Shown here: piece after piece, positions 6,341-14,436 of the stretch
Layout: each line of letters starts with the position of its first letter
How positions within the stretch are numbered: position 1 is the stretch's first letter
Source of the DNA: Bermanella sp034112345
Lineage (GTDB): Bacteria; Pseudomonadota; Gammaproteobacteria; Pseudomonadales; Oceanobacteraceae
Reading direction: 5' to 3'
Length of the DNA stretch: 27,034 bases
Assembly: GCA_034112345.1 (NCBI GenBank)
Contig: JAWUVN010000016.1
Coordinates: forward strand, 1 to 27,034
Made by a program: the position numbers and the translations under genes
Notes under the pieces: generated by a model
Databases searched by the model: none
What the model was told of the DNA's origin: nothing
What the model saw: the letters and a program-made list of their open reading frames with translations, nothing else

Positions 6341-6375
6341 TTTGCAAACACCCATTATTAGGATGCAAAAGCAAC

Positions 6376-7131
6376 TTAAAACTGAGAAAAATCTGGCTTG
6401 CGTTTTTCAGCAAATGCAGAAAGTGCTTCTTTGCATTCGGCACCCTCAATCATTGCCACCAGCTGGTAAATTTCTTTCTTAATAATCTCATCCAAATTAT
6501 CACGGTAATCGGCTTTTAACATGGCTTTTGCATTGCGCACAGCTGCAGGTGGCTTAACCGCAAATCGATTAGCAATTTTCAGTGCTTTTTCTTCAACCGA
6601 ATCGGCATCAACGGCTTCATTGATTAATCCTACTTTTTCAGCTTTATCAGCACCAAAGAAATCACCCAGAATTAACAACTCAGATGCCAAGCTGTGGCCC
6701 ATAAAGTTTGGGAAAAAGAAACTAGATCCACCTTCAGGGCACAAACCTAAATCTACAAATGGCATCTTAAAACGAACGTCATCTGCCGCTACAACATAAT
6801 CACAATGCGCCAACATGGTTGTACCAATGCCCACAGCCAAACCGTTAACAGCTGCAATCACAGGCTTGGGATAGTTAGCTAAGGTTAATAAAAACGTCAG
6901 TACAGGGGGCTCTGTTTCAGAAGTCATTTCTAAAAATGCCTTCATATCATTACCGCTGGTGAAGTCACCGCCCGCACCTTTAAACAACACGGCTCGCACT
7001 TCTGTATTGTCGGCACTTTCTACTAAAGCAGCATTGGCATCGCGATACATATCGTTGGTCAGCGCATTCTTTTTATCTGCGCGATCAAAAACAATGGTCA
7101 ATATGCGATTATCAAGAGAAGTGCTTATCAT
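6376..7131 (-). CDS. Enoyl-CoA hydratase/isomerase (crotonase family), isomerase-like
   Basis: A 251-residue crotonase-fold protein. The oxyanion-hole segments are GGDFTSGNDMKAF (about 54-66) and NGLAVGIGTTM (about 96-106). Residues 123-137 read MPFVDLGLCPEGGSS. The position of the first hydratase glutamate is not Glu, while Glu133 in PEGGSS corresponds to the single catalytic Glu of the delta3,delta2-enoyl-CoA isomerase type (ECI2-like). Isomerase activity on unsaturated fatty acyl-CoAs in beta-oxidation is therefore more likely than hydration, although databases often label such proteins hydratases. It stands alone on the minus strand, divergent from hemC with 122 bp between. Confidence 0.88.
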   Translation of the reverse strand: MISTSLDNRILTIVFDRADKKNALTNDMYRDANAALVESADNTEVRAVLFKGAGGDFTSGNDMKAFLEMTSETEPPVLTFLLTLANYPKPVIAAVNGLAVGIGTTMLAHCDYVVAADDVRFKMPFVDLGLCPEGGSSFFFPNFMGHSLASELLILGDFFGADKAEKVGLINEAVDADSVEEKALKIANRFAVKPPAAVRNAKAMLKADYRDNLDEIIKKEIYQLVAMIEGAECKEALSAFAEKRKPDFSQF

Positions 7132-7253
7132 GGTCAGTCCTAAATTCAGAAGTTGATGGGGGATAATGCTTTAACAAATTAGCGCAATAGTTTATCAGTT
7201 CATACTCAATTTTTACGAACATTCTGCTATTATTGGCCCAATTCTAGAGATCT

Positions 7254-8216
7254 GTGACCGCTATGTCTGTAAACCAAACATCTTCTAACATTCTTCGCAT
7301 CGCCACCCGTAAAAGCAAATTAGCTTTATGGCAGGCTGAATATGTAAAGGCCGAGCTGAAAAAATATCATCCTGAAGTAGAAGTTGAACTAGTCACCTTT
7401 ACCACCCAAGGTGACATTATTTTAGACACGCCTTTGGCCAAAATTGGTGGCAAGGGCTTGTTTGTGAAAGAACTAGAAGCGGCTATGTTGGATGGCCGTG
7501 CTGACATTGCCGTACACAGCATGAAAGATGTGCCAATGGAATTTCCCGAAGGCCTAGGGCTTTCTGTTATTTGTCCACGTGAAAACCCAACCGATGCATT
7601 TGTGTCTAACCACTACAAAGCCTTTGCTGACTTACCGCAAGGGGCGCACGTAGGCACATCTAGTTTGCGCCGCCAGTGTCAGTTATTAGCTGCTCGTCCA
7701 GATTTAAAAGTCACTAGCTTACGTGGCAATGTTCAAACTCGCTTAGGCAAACTGGATAAAGGCGATTACGATGCCATTATCTTAGCCAGCGCTGGTTTGA
7801 TTCGATTAGAATTAACCGAACGAATCGCCGAGTATATTGATGAGACTGTTAGCCTGCCTGCAGGTGGCCAAGGCGCAGTGGGCATCGAATGCCGAAACGA
7901 TGATGAAAAAACCAAAGCTATATTAGCTTGCCTTCATCACGAAGACACCGCCAGCCGTGTACTCGCTGAACGCGCACTTAATCGCCGCTTAGAAGGAGGC
8001 TGCCAGGTACCTATTGCATGCTATGCCACACTTCAAGATGGGCAGCTGTACTTACGTGGCTTAGTGGGCAGTGAAGATGGTTCTGAAATCATTCGTGCTG
8101 AATCAAATGGTCCAGCAAGTGCTTCCGAACAGCTTGGCATTAAAGTCGCTGAAGACTTGCTTGCTCAAGGGGCTGGTCGGATTTTAAGTGACGTTTACGG
8201 CCGTCATATAGACTAA
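7254..8216 (+). CDS. hemC: Hydroxymethylbilane synthase (porphobilinogen deaminase)
   Basis: Condenses four porphobilinogens into hydroxymethylbilane in the cytoplasm, using a covalently bound dipyrromethane cofactor. The family signatures are present: ATRKSKLALWQAEYVK, GGKGLFVKELEAAMLDGRAD, HSMKDVP with catalytic Asp92, the arginine-rich GTSSLRRQCQL, and LEGGCQVPIACYA in which Cys250 anchors the cofactor. The GTG start at 7254 has AGAGA 4 nt upstream; ATG at 7263 is the alternative, giving 317 residues. It is the first gene of hemC-hemD-hemX-hemY. Confidence 0.97.
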   Translation: MTAMSVNQTSSNILRIATRKSKLALWQAEYVKAELKKYHPEVEVELVTFTTQGDIILDTPLAKIGGKGLFVKELEAAMLDGRADIAVHSMKDVPMEFPEGLGLSVICPRENPTDAFVSNHYKAFADLPQGAHVGTSSLRRQCQLLAARPDLKVTSLRGNVQTRLGKLDKGDYDAIILASAGLIRLELTERIAEYIDETVSLPAGGQGAVGIECRNDDEKTKAILACLHHEDTASRVLAERALNRRLEGGCQVPIACYATLQDGQLYLRGLVGSEDGSEIIRAESNGPASASEQLGIKVAEDLLAQGAGRILSDVYGRHID

Positions 8217-8244
8217 CGCTATACGCTTTTAGGAATCACACCCA

Positions 8245-9021
8245 GTGACTCAAAAGAACGTCCTTATCACCCGCCCAGAGGGGCAGCAGCATACATTGAT
8301 GAACGTCCTAAGCCAGCACAGCTGGCATGGCTTTCATCAACCTTTGCTGACTATTCTGCCCATTACTCAGAACGACTCAGGTTTTCATGATGTAAAAGCA
8401 AAAATCATGAATATTGATGAATACGATATTGTTATCAGCGTCACCAGTAACGCATCAACACTGGCTTACGAATGGATCGATCAATATTGGCCACAACTCC
8501 CCCTGAATCCAACTTGGTTTGCCGTAGGCCAAAGCAGCGCACAGCCTTTGCTAGCACTTGGCATGAACATCACCTGCCCAGAAGGTCGTCACAGCGAAGG
8601 CTTACTAGCTCTGTCTGAACTGCAGAATATACAAGATAAAAAAGTGCTAATCCTACGAGGAAAAGGCGGCCGCGAGCTCATCGCAGAAACCTTAAGTGAA
8701 CGTGGAGCAACCGTCAGCTATGCTGAACTGTATCAACGAGCACCAGTGGATATCAGTGATGGCGCATTATCGGCTCTACTAACTGAGCAGCAAATACACT
8801 ATGCTCTAGTTACCAGCGGCGAAATGGCACAGCAACTGGCAGTGGGCTTAAACAGCCAAGCTAGGAATGCGCTTCACCTTATTATTCCTAGCCAACGAAT
8901 TTACGATAATTTAATGCACATGAATCTTGTACAAACCTTTCTAGGGGTTCATGTTTGTAACAATTTAGATGCCGATTATGTCATTGGTTTTTTAGAGTCT
9001 CTTTATCAAAAAACCAGATAA
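8245..9021 (+). CDS. hemD: Uroporphyrinogen-III synthase
   Basis: A 258-residue protein of usual HemD length. This family is poorly conserved, but the N-terminal NVLITRPEGQQ, the mid-protein VISVTSNAS, TWFAVGQSSAQPL and KKVLILRGKGGRELIAETLSERGA, and the C-terminal ALVTSGEMA segments fit its two-domain Rossmann-like fold. It closes and inverts ring D of hydroxymethylbilane. The start is GTG at 8245 with AGGA 10 nt upstream. It follows hemC by 28 bp and precedes hemX, which supports the call strongly. Confidence 0.93.
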   Translation: MTQKNVLITRPEGQQHTLMNVLSQHSWHGFHQPLLTILPITQNDSGFHDVKAKIMNIDEYDIVISVTSNASTLAYEWIDQYWPQLPLNPTWFAVGQSSAQPLLALGMNITCPEGRHSEGLLALSELQNIQDKKVLILRGKGGRELIAETLSERGATVSYAELYQRAPVDISDGALSALLTEQQIHYALVTSGEMAQQLAVGLNSQARNALHLIIPSQRIYDNLMHMNLVQTFLGVHVCNNLDADYVIGFLESLYQKTR

Positions 9022-9041
9022 ATCAGCAACCAAACAATAAG

Positions 9042-9075
9042 AAACTATTATTTTTTATAAATAAAATAATAGTTT
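9042..9075 (+). other. Perfect 13-bp AT-rich inverted repeat between hemD and hemX
   Basis: Arms AAACTATTATTTT (9042-9054) and AAAATAATAGTTT (9063-9075) flank an 8-nt loop in the 66-bp hemD-hemX gap. As RNA it would form a weak AT hairpin without a following U-run. It may be a processing or attenuation site or a protein-binding dyad that lowers hemXY expression relative to hemCD. Confidence 0.5.
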
Positions 9076-9087
9076 GAGCACAATTCC

Positions 9088-10281
9088 ATGAAGGATAAAA
9101 TTGTGAACGAGCAAAAAAACAACACTAACAAAACGCCCCCAACTAAATCTCAGTTACCAAATCCTAAAGCCAAAACGATCACATCTTCTGGCACGTCAAA
9201 GTTTAATATTTTGGGTGCTATTAGCTTAGCGGCTGTAATTGCGGCTACTGGTTTTTTTCAATATCGCGTTGAATTGTTATACGCTAAAAATAGCACTTTA
9301 GAAAAACACCTAAGCCTGCTAACGGAACAAATCCAAAAACAATCACACCAAGATGGTCAGCTTACTGAACGTTTAGCGCAAAGCTCAACACAACTAATCA
9401 GCATGGGTGGTCAGCTGGCTTTTATGCAACAAACATTAAATCAAATCCCAGGGGCTCGCTTAGAAGATTGGAAATTAGCTGAAACCGAATACTTGCTTCG
9501 CCTAGCTAACCAAAGAATTAATTTGCAAAAAGAAGTATCTGGCGCTGCAGCTTTATTAGATTCTGCCAATCAAATTATAGCTAACTTAGATGACCCTGCG
9601 TTGCTGGTAGTGAGAGAGAAAATATCTGAAGAAATGCTAATGCTTGGCAACGCCAATGAAATCGATATTCAAGGTATTTACTCACAGCTTCAAGCTTTAA
9701 AAGCATTAATCAAAAATGATATACAACCCCCAACATCCTTTACCCAAACAGATCTATCAACGATTAAAAATCATATTAAAGTCGAAGCTCAACAAACAGA
9801 ATCAAGCATCAGCTTAGTTGATAAATTACTCGCCTTAGTCAGCATTCGTACACGTGAAGGAGTATTTGATGCGCCTTTAAGTGTTGAGCAGTATCAACTA
9901 TTAGAACACAGCTTATTGCTGATGTTAGAACAAGCACAATGGGCCTTATTAAAAGGCGATCAAACTCTTTATGTGGCTAGTTTAAGCAATGCACAAAATT
10001 GGATTGAAAATAAATTGCGCCATAAACAAGCGGACAATCTGTTAACCAATATTAAAACTTTAAAGTCCTTAACCATCAAAACCAAACTGCCTGACATTAG
10101 TGGATCACTTAGGGTGCTACGACAAATTCTGAAAGATCGCACTTATGCGCCTTCGGCTATTAAACTTGATGAGACAAACAAGACAAACGCAACGACCATA
10201 GATGTCGCACCAACAGATTCAAAAGAAAATACAACACCGGAAACGGTTATTAAAAATGAAGTGAAGCAGGAGCAAGCATAA
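9088..10281 (+). CDS. hemX: HemX family inner-membrane protein
   Basis: A 397-residue protein. An N-terminal cytoplasmic tail rich in Lys/Pro/Thr (1-38) is followed by one membrane segment (about 39-57), a periplasmic coiled-coil stretch (about 65-110) and a helical domain with EDWKLAETEYLLRLANQRI, the HemX signature. Some relatives are annotated as uroporphyrin-III C-methyltransferase, but no SAM-binding motif is seen, and the role is better described as an accessory of heme synthesis whose exact action is unknown. ATG 9088 is the nominal start. GTG 9103 has AAGGA 7 nt upstream and may be the real start. It overlaps hemY by 1 bp (TAATG). Confidence 0.9.
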   Translation: MKDKIVNEQKNNTNKTPPTKSQLPNPKAKTITSSGTSKFNILGAISLAAVIAATGFFQYRVELLYAKNSTLEKHLSLLTEQIQKQSHQDGQLTERLAQSSTQLISMGGQLAFMQQTLNQIPGARLEDWKLAETEYLLRLANQRINLQKEVSGAAALLDSANQIIANLDDPALLVVREKISEEMLMLGNANEIDIQGIYSQLQALKALIKNDIQPPTSFTQTDLSTIKNHIKVEAQQTESSISLVDKLLALVSIRTREGVFDAPLSVEQYQLLEHSLLLMLEQAQWALLKGDQTLYVASLSNAQNWIENKLRHKQADNLLTNIKTLKSLTIKTKLPDISGSLRVLRQILKDRTYAPSAIKLDETNKTNATTIDVAPTDSKENTTPETVIKNEVKQEQA

Positions 10282-11504
10282 TGAATATGCGTGTATTTCT
10301 ATTCATTTTACTGATTTTTTCAGGTGCTATTCTTGGGCACTACATGCTGCAAGGCAGTGGCTATATTCTAATTAGCTTTCAGCAATGGGTCATTGAAACC
10401 AGTCTTTGGGTGTTTATTTTATTACTAGCGGCTACGGTATTAACGATTTATGGCAGCATCCACTTTATGATTGCATTAATGTCTACGCCAAGCTCAATTA
10501 AAAGCTGGAGTGAAAAGCGCGGCAATCATAAAGCAGTTGGAAAAACCGTACGCGGCTTAATTTATTTAGCCGAAGGGGATTTTAAAAACAGTGAAAAGTT
10601 CTTAATGGCAGGTGCCCACGGTAACGGAAAAATAATTAATTACCTTGCAGCAGCTCGCGCAGCACAGCTTTCTGGAAATTTTGAGCGCAGTGATGAACTC
10701 ATGTTTGAGGCAGCAAAAAGCACTAAAGGCGCTGAACTTGCTGTAGGTTTACAACAAGCACAATTACAACTTGAACGTGAACAGTTTGAGCAGTGCTTAG
10801 CCACTTGCTTACGCTTGAAAAAACAATTCCCTAAGCATCAGTATGTCAGCAAAATGCTAATGAAAGCACACATGGCATTGAATGATTGGAAAGCCGTATT
10901 AGAAATTTTACCTCAGCTTAGCAAGCATAAATTACTCGCCAATAAAGAAAGTACGCGATTAGAAATTAAAGCGTATGGAAAACTAATTGAACACATGATT
11001 CGTTCACGTGATAGCAGCAGCAAAGACCCTAAAGCATTATTAGAAGTTTGGAATAACATTCCAAAAAGCACATTAAAACACTTAGATTTTTCGCCATTGG
11101 CCCATGCATTTATTGAACATTTATTACATCTAGGTGCACACGAAGAAGCTGAAAATCAATTGCGCTCGATTCTGCCTCATCATTTTACCAGTGAGCTAAT
11201 CAACCTATACGGTTGGGTGAAAGGCAAAGACCCTAAGCGTCAATTATTGTTTGCTCAAGACCAGTTAAAACAGCGCCCAAATGATGCAACCTTATTACTA
11301 ACTCTAGGTCGGATTTGCATGTTAAATCATGAATTTTTACAGGCCCAAGAATATTTTGAAGCCAGTTTGAATCAACAAAACAGAGCTGAAACACGCAGTG
11401 AATTAAGTCGTTTATATCTAGCCAAGAAAGAAGATGAGAAAGCTTTGGAAATGTTAAGACAAGGACTGGGCTTAGAATTACCAGAACTGCCACTGCCCAA
11501 TTAA
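10281..11504 (+). CDS. hemY: HemY, TPR-repeat inner-membrane protein of heme metabolism
   Basis: A 407-residue protein with two N-terminal membrane helices (about 4-24 and 40-62), followed by helical TPR-type repeats. The HemY core is visible as KAVGKTVRGLIYLAEGDFKNSEK, AARAAQLSGNFERSDE, and late repeats DATLLLTLGRICMLNHE and QAQEYFEASL. This is the gammaproteobacterial HemY, which is not protoporphyrinogen oxidase; it is thought to act as a scaffold in late heme or porphyrin handling. The ATG overlaps the hemX stop, implying coupled translation. A strong terminator follows 20 bp after the stop. Confidence 0.92.
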   Translation: MNMRVFLFILLIFSGAILGHYMLQGSGYILISFQQWVIETSLWVFILLLAATVLTIYGSIHFMIALMSTPSSIKSWSEKRGNHKAVGKTVRGLIYLAEGDFKNSEKFLMAGAHGNGKIINYLAAARAAQLSGNFERSDELMFEAAKSTKGAELAVGLQQAQLQLEREQFEQCLATCLRLKKQFPKHQYVSKMLMKAHMALNDWKAVLEILPQLSKHKLLANKESTRLEIKAYGKLIEHMIRSRDSSSKDPKALLEVWNNIPKSTLKHLDFSPLAHAFIEHLLHLGAHEEAENQLRSILPHHFTSELINLYGWVKGKDPKRQLLFAQDQLKQRPNDATLLLTLGRICMLNHEFLQAQEYFEASLNQQNRAETRSELSRLYLAKKEDEKALEMLRQGLGLELPELPLPN

Positions 11505-11524
11505 ACAACAAGCTTAATCAGGCC

Positions 11525-11562
11525 ATATAAAAATAGCGAACCGAGGTTCGCTATTTTTATAT
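11525..11562. terminator. Bidirectional rho-independent terminator after hemY
   Basis: An 18-bp perfect inverted repeat (core AATAGCGAACC / GGTTCGCTATT) is flanked by A-tract and T-tract arms. It serves hemCDXY on plus and the convergent small gene on minus. Confidence 0.9.
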
Positions 11563-11606
11563 GTAATTTTGTTTGTACAGCTAATTTCTAGCGGTACAAG
11601 AGTGGG

Positions 11607-11963
11607 TTAATCACCCACTGTCATAGCACTGGCGTCTAATGAATCGCCATCAAAATCAACACCTATTATTGGCTCCCCTTTTTTATCGCCCTTTTCAGAG
11701 AACCAATACACAGAGATCTGACCTCCACCCACCAAAATCATAGGCGATTCTAAATCATCAATGTATTCAATATTCTGGGCCGCTTTATTGTCCTCAATGT
11801 ACTCTAAAGAACGCTCAGCTAACGCTACATAGTTCTCTTCAATCAGCGCAGCATAATCCGCTAGCTCTTCAGCTGTGATCGGTTTATCAATAGAAACAGT
11901 CAGCTCTGCGTGGTTATAAGTAAGCACTGAATCAAAACGGTCGTCGTATTCGGTAAAATTCAT
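11607..11963 (-). CDS. Small acidic hypothetical protein
   Basis: A 118-residue protein I cannot assign to a family. It is strongly acidic (many Asp/Glu, few Lys/Arg), with no signal peptide or membrane segment. An N-terminal half predicted helical (ITAEELADYAALIEENYVAL) is followed by a strand-rich half (PMILVGGGQISVYWFSEKGD, IIGVDFDGDSL). The second half resembles a small beta-sheet domain such as those in immunity-like or DUF proteins, but this is only an impression. It stands alone, convergent with hemY and divergent from the chemoreceptor gene. Codon usage looks like its neighbours, and the intact frame with a plausible start argues it is real. Confidence 0.75.
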   Translation of the reverse strand: MNFTEYDDRFDSVLTYNHAELTVSIDKPITAEELADYAALIEENYVALAERSLEYIEDNKAAQNIEYIDDLESPMILVGGGQISVYWFSEKGDKKGEPIIGVDFDGDSLDASAMTVGD

Positions 11964-12248
11964 TTCATATCCAGATTTTGTAAAATTGCGCCATTAAATA
12001 GGGTTCCAACGAATTGGGCAATCTATTTATGTGAGCCTTAATTCTTTTCTTTAAACGGCCCACTTAACAATTATGAGGGAGCGCCCTAGAGCCCCAATAA
12101 CTATAAGCTTTATTATTAGACAATAGTTTAATGAGACATGCGTTATAAACAACGCATCTATCTCAGCGTCTTGCTTTCTATTCATCAATAACTACGCTCA
12201 AGTTATGACATGAAACATTAATAACGTACATTCTCGCAGGCCCCATTC

Positions 12249-13883
12249 ATGCAATTATTACGAAAAATGAGCATAGCACGCCGCTTAAGGATCCTAATTT
12301 GGCTTTCTATTCTTAGCATTCTGCTTGTTGTTACGGCTGTATTATACGAAATTCGAATGCAAATGCTGGAACAAAAAGAAGATCAAACCCGCTACTTAGT
12401 AGAAGCTGTTCACAGCCTTATAGAAGATACTTATCAGATTGCTAATGAAAATTCTCATTCCGTTGAAGCTGCCCAAGCAAACGCACTCTCTAAAATAAAA
12501 CAGTTAAGATATGATGAAACCAATTATTTTTGGATTAATGATCTATCCCAAAAAATGGTTATGCACCCAATAAAACCTGCTTTAGACGGAAAAGACTTAA
12601 GTCAGGTGCAAGACCCATCTGGAAAACATCTTTTTACGGAAATGGTCAACATAGTGAAAAAAAATGGTGAAGGCATGGTTGAATACCTATGGCCCAAGCC
12701 CGGGTTTGAAGACCCTGTTCCTAAGATTTCCTACGTAAAGGGTTTTCAACCCTGGGGTTGGGTCATTGGCTCTGGTATTTATATCGACGATGTAGATACA
12801 ATTTTTTACAACTATGTTTATATTATTGCCTTAGTGTTGGTGGTCATTCTTATCCCTCTAATTCTATTTTCTGCCACCATAGCAAGAAGCATTAACAACC
12901 CCATTAAACATGCTACTGAAGCATTATTAGACATTGCCGGTGATGATGGTGACTTGAGTAAGCGCTTGAGTAATAACGGCTCAGACGAAGTCTCTGGACT
13001 TTCCAGAGCCTTTAATAAATTCGCTGAAAAAGTTCAGAAAACCATTGATAAAATTGAAACTGTTAGCAACACATTATCTCAATCCTCTAGTAAACTAGAA
13101 GGCACCGCCAAGCAAGGCAGTGAAAGTGTCGCCCAGCAACACAATGAAATTCAGCAAGTGGCCACCGCCATCAATCAAATGACTTCTACTGTGAAAGAAA
13201 TGGCTAAAAGTGCAGAGGATGCCGCCAGCTCTGTTAACGAAGTAAATAACGAAGCCAAAGACACCATGAATATCATGTCTAATACATCCAATGAAATTCA
13301 ATCTCTTGCTAGCCATATCAATAGCGCAGCCGAAACAATTAACAACTTAGAGCAAGAGACCCAATCAATAGGGGCTGTATTGGATGTGATTCGTGGTATT
13401 GCAGAACAAACAAATTTATTAGCGCTGAATGCCGCCATTGAAGCCGCACGAGCAGGTGAACAAGGTAGGGGCTTTGCAGTGGTTGCAGATGAAGTTCGCA
13501 CACTTGCAGGGCGAACACAGCAGTCCACAGAAGAAATCAACACCATGATTGAACGCCTGCAAAAAGGCAGTCAAGACGCAGTAAATGCCATCAATGAAAG
13601 CAATGACAAAACAGAAGGTACTGTAGAAATTGTGGCAAGTGCTTTAGGCTCTTTAAATAAGATCACGGAATCAGTGAAATTAATTTCAGAAAAAAACATA
13701 CAAATTGCCACTGCTGCTGAAGAGCAAGCATCCGTCACTCAAGAAATCGACCGCAGCATTGAGCGTATTTCAGAATTATCCGAACAATCTGCTCAAAGTA
13801 GCTCGGCGGTATCGTCCGAGACAGCTGAGCTGTCCCAACTTGGACAAGGGCTACGCCAGTTAATTTCGACCTTTAAGACATAA
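12249..13883 (+). CDS. Methyl-accepting chemotaxis protein with Cache sensor
   Basis: A 544-residue chemoreceptor. Membrane helix 1 lies at about 14-34 and a periplasmic single-Cache domain at about 40-185, with NYFWINDLSQKMVMHPIKP and FQPWGWVIGSGIYIDDVD as hallmarks of the sCache_2 type that often binds small carboxylates. Membrane helix 2 is at about 188-212, HAMP at about 213-265, and then the long signalling coiled coil. The hairpin tip contacting CheA/CheW is EQTNLLALNAAIEAARAGEQ (386-405) followed by GRGFAVVADEVRTLAGR. No C-terminal CheR-binding pentapeptide is present. It is a single gene with no che genes nearby; about 285 bp of upstream DNA must hold its promoter, but no clear sigma-28 site was seen. 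Confidence 0.95.
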   Translation: MQLLRKMSIARRLRILIWLSILSILLVVTAVLYEIRMQMLEQKEDQTRYLVEAVHSLIEDTYQIANENSHSVEAAQANALSKIKQLRYDETNYFWINDLSQKMVMHPIKPALDGKDLSQVQDPSGKHLFTEMVNIVKKNGEGMVEYLWPKPGFEDPVPKISYVKGFQPWGWVIGSGIYIDDVDTIFYNYVYIIALVLVVILIPLILFSATIARSINNPIKHATEALLDIAGDDGDLSKRLSNNGSDEVSGLSRAFNKFAEKVQKTIDKIETVSNTLSQSSSKLEGTAKQGSESVAQQHNEIQQVATAINQMTSTVKEMAKSAEDAASSVNEVNNEAKDTMNIMSNTSNEIQSLASHINSAAETINNLEQETQSIGAVLDVIRGIAEQTNLLALNAAIEAARAGEQGRGFAVVADEVRTLAGRTQQSTEEINTMIERLQKGSQDAVNAINESNDKTEGTVEIVASALGSLNKITESVKLISEKNIQIATAAEEQASVTQEIDRSIERISELSEQSAQSSSAVSSETAELSQLGQGLRQLISTFKT

Positions 13884-13910
13884 ACGTAAAGTTCAGATAA
13901 CTTATTGAGA

Positions 13911-13939
13911 GGATAACGAATTATGATGATTCGTTATCC
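13911..13939. terminator. Hairpin between the chemoreceptor and thioesterase genes
   Basis: A perfect 11-bp inverted repeat GGATAACGAAT / ATTCGTTATCC with a 7-nt loop lies 27 bp after the chemoreceptor stop and covers the thioesterase stop codon (13934-13936). There is no clear T-run, so it is an atypical terminator or an mRNA 3'-end stabiliser for the convergent pair. Confidence 0.5.
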
Positions 13940-14395
13940 ACACATATATGTGCCCGTGCCCACGGCGATTAGGTCCCCCTTTTCATTTTTAAACTCCATT
14001 CTAGTCACCGCAACTTTAGAACCTATGCGTAAAATTGTAGCGGTGGCAAAAAATTCTTCGCCTTTACCAGGCCTAAGATAATCAACACGCATATCAATGG
14101 TTCCCAGCTTAGATAAGTTTTTGGCACGCTCTTCTTTTGGAAGATTTCCTTGTCTAGCATAAGCGCCCACTAAGGCCGCTGTGCCACCGGCCACATCTAA
14201 TGCCGTTGCGATAACTCCGCCATGTAAAATTCCATGTAACCAATTACCCACCAGCTCTTTACGCATAGGTATTCTGAAAATAATTTCTTCACTAGTAAAG
14301 CTTTCAACTTCTAAACCAATGTGCTGATTAAAAGGAATTTGCTGCATGAAGTTTAAGGCGAGATTCAGCTCTGTGTTATTGAAATCTGTTTTCAT
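13934..14395 (-). CDS. PaaI/YigI-like hotdog-fold acyl-CoA thioesterase
   Basis: A 153-residue single hotdog domain. The helix-capping motif GNWLHGILHGGVIATALDVAGG (about 51-72) carries the HGG glycine pair and the Asp expected at the active site of PaaI-type thioesterases. IDMRVDYLRPGKGEEFFATA forms the following strands. It should hydrolyse acyl- or aryl-CoA thioesters in the cytoplasm; the substrate is unknown. It lies 41 bp downstream of the TMEM64-flavoprotein fusion on the same strand and probably shares its transcript. Confidence 0.88.
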   Translation of the reverse strand: MKTDFNNTELNLALNFMQQIPFNQHIGLEVESFTSEEIIFRIPMRKELVGNWLHGILHGGVIATALDVAGGTAALVGAYARQGNLPKEERAKNLSKLGTIDMRVDYLRPGKGEEFFATATILRIGSKVAVTRMEFKNEKGDLIAVGTGTYMCG

Positions 14396-14436
14396 ATTAC
14401 TTAACTGCTCTCACTTTAAATTTAAAAAATGTTTAA

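Larger units (their letters stand above)
5965..6375. other. Gene-free region with three DnaA-box repeats and a dyad
   Basis: About 410 bp upstream of lrgA and downstream of the crotonase gene, with no credible gene on either strand. It contains three copies of a repeat of about 30 bp (entries below) and an 18-bp dyad at 6111-6128. The lrgA promoter must lie here (minus strand), but I cannot place it with confidence. Confidence 0.6.
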
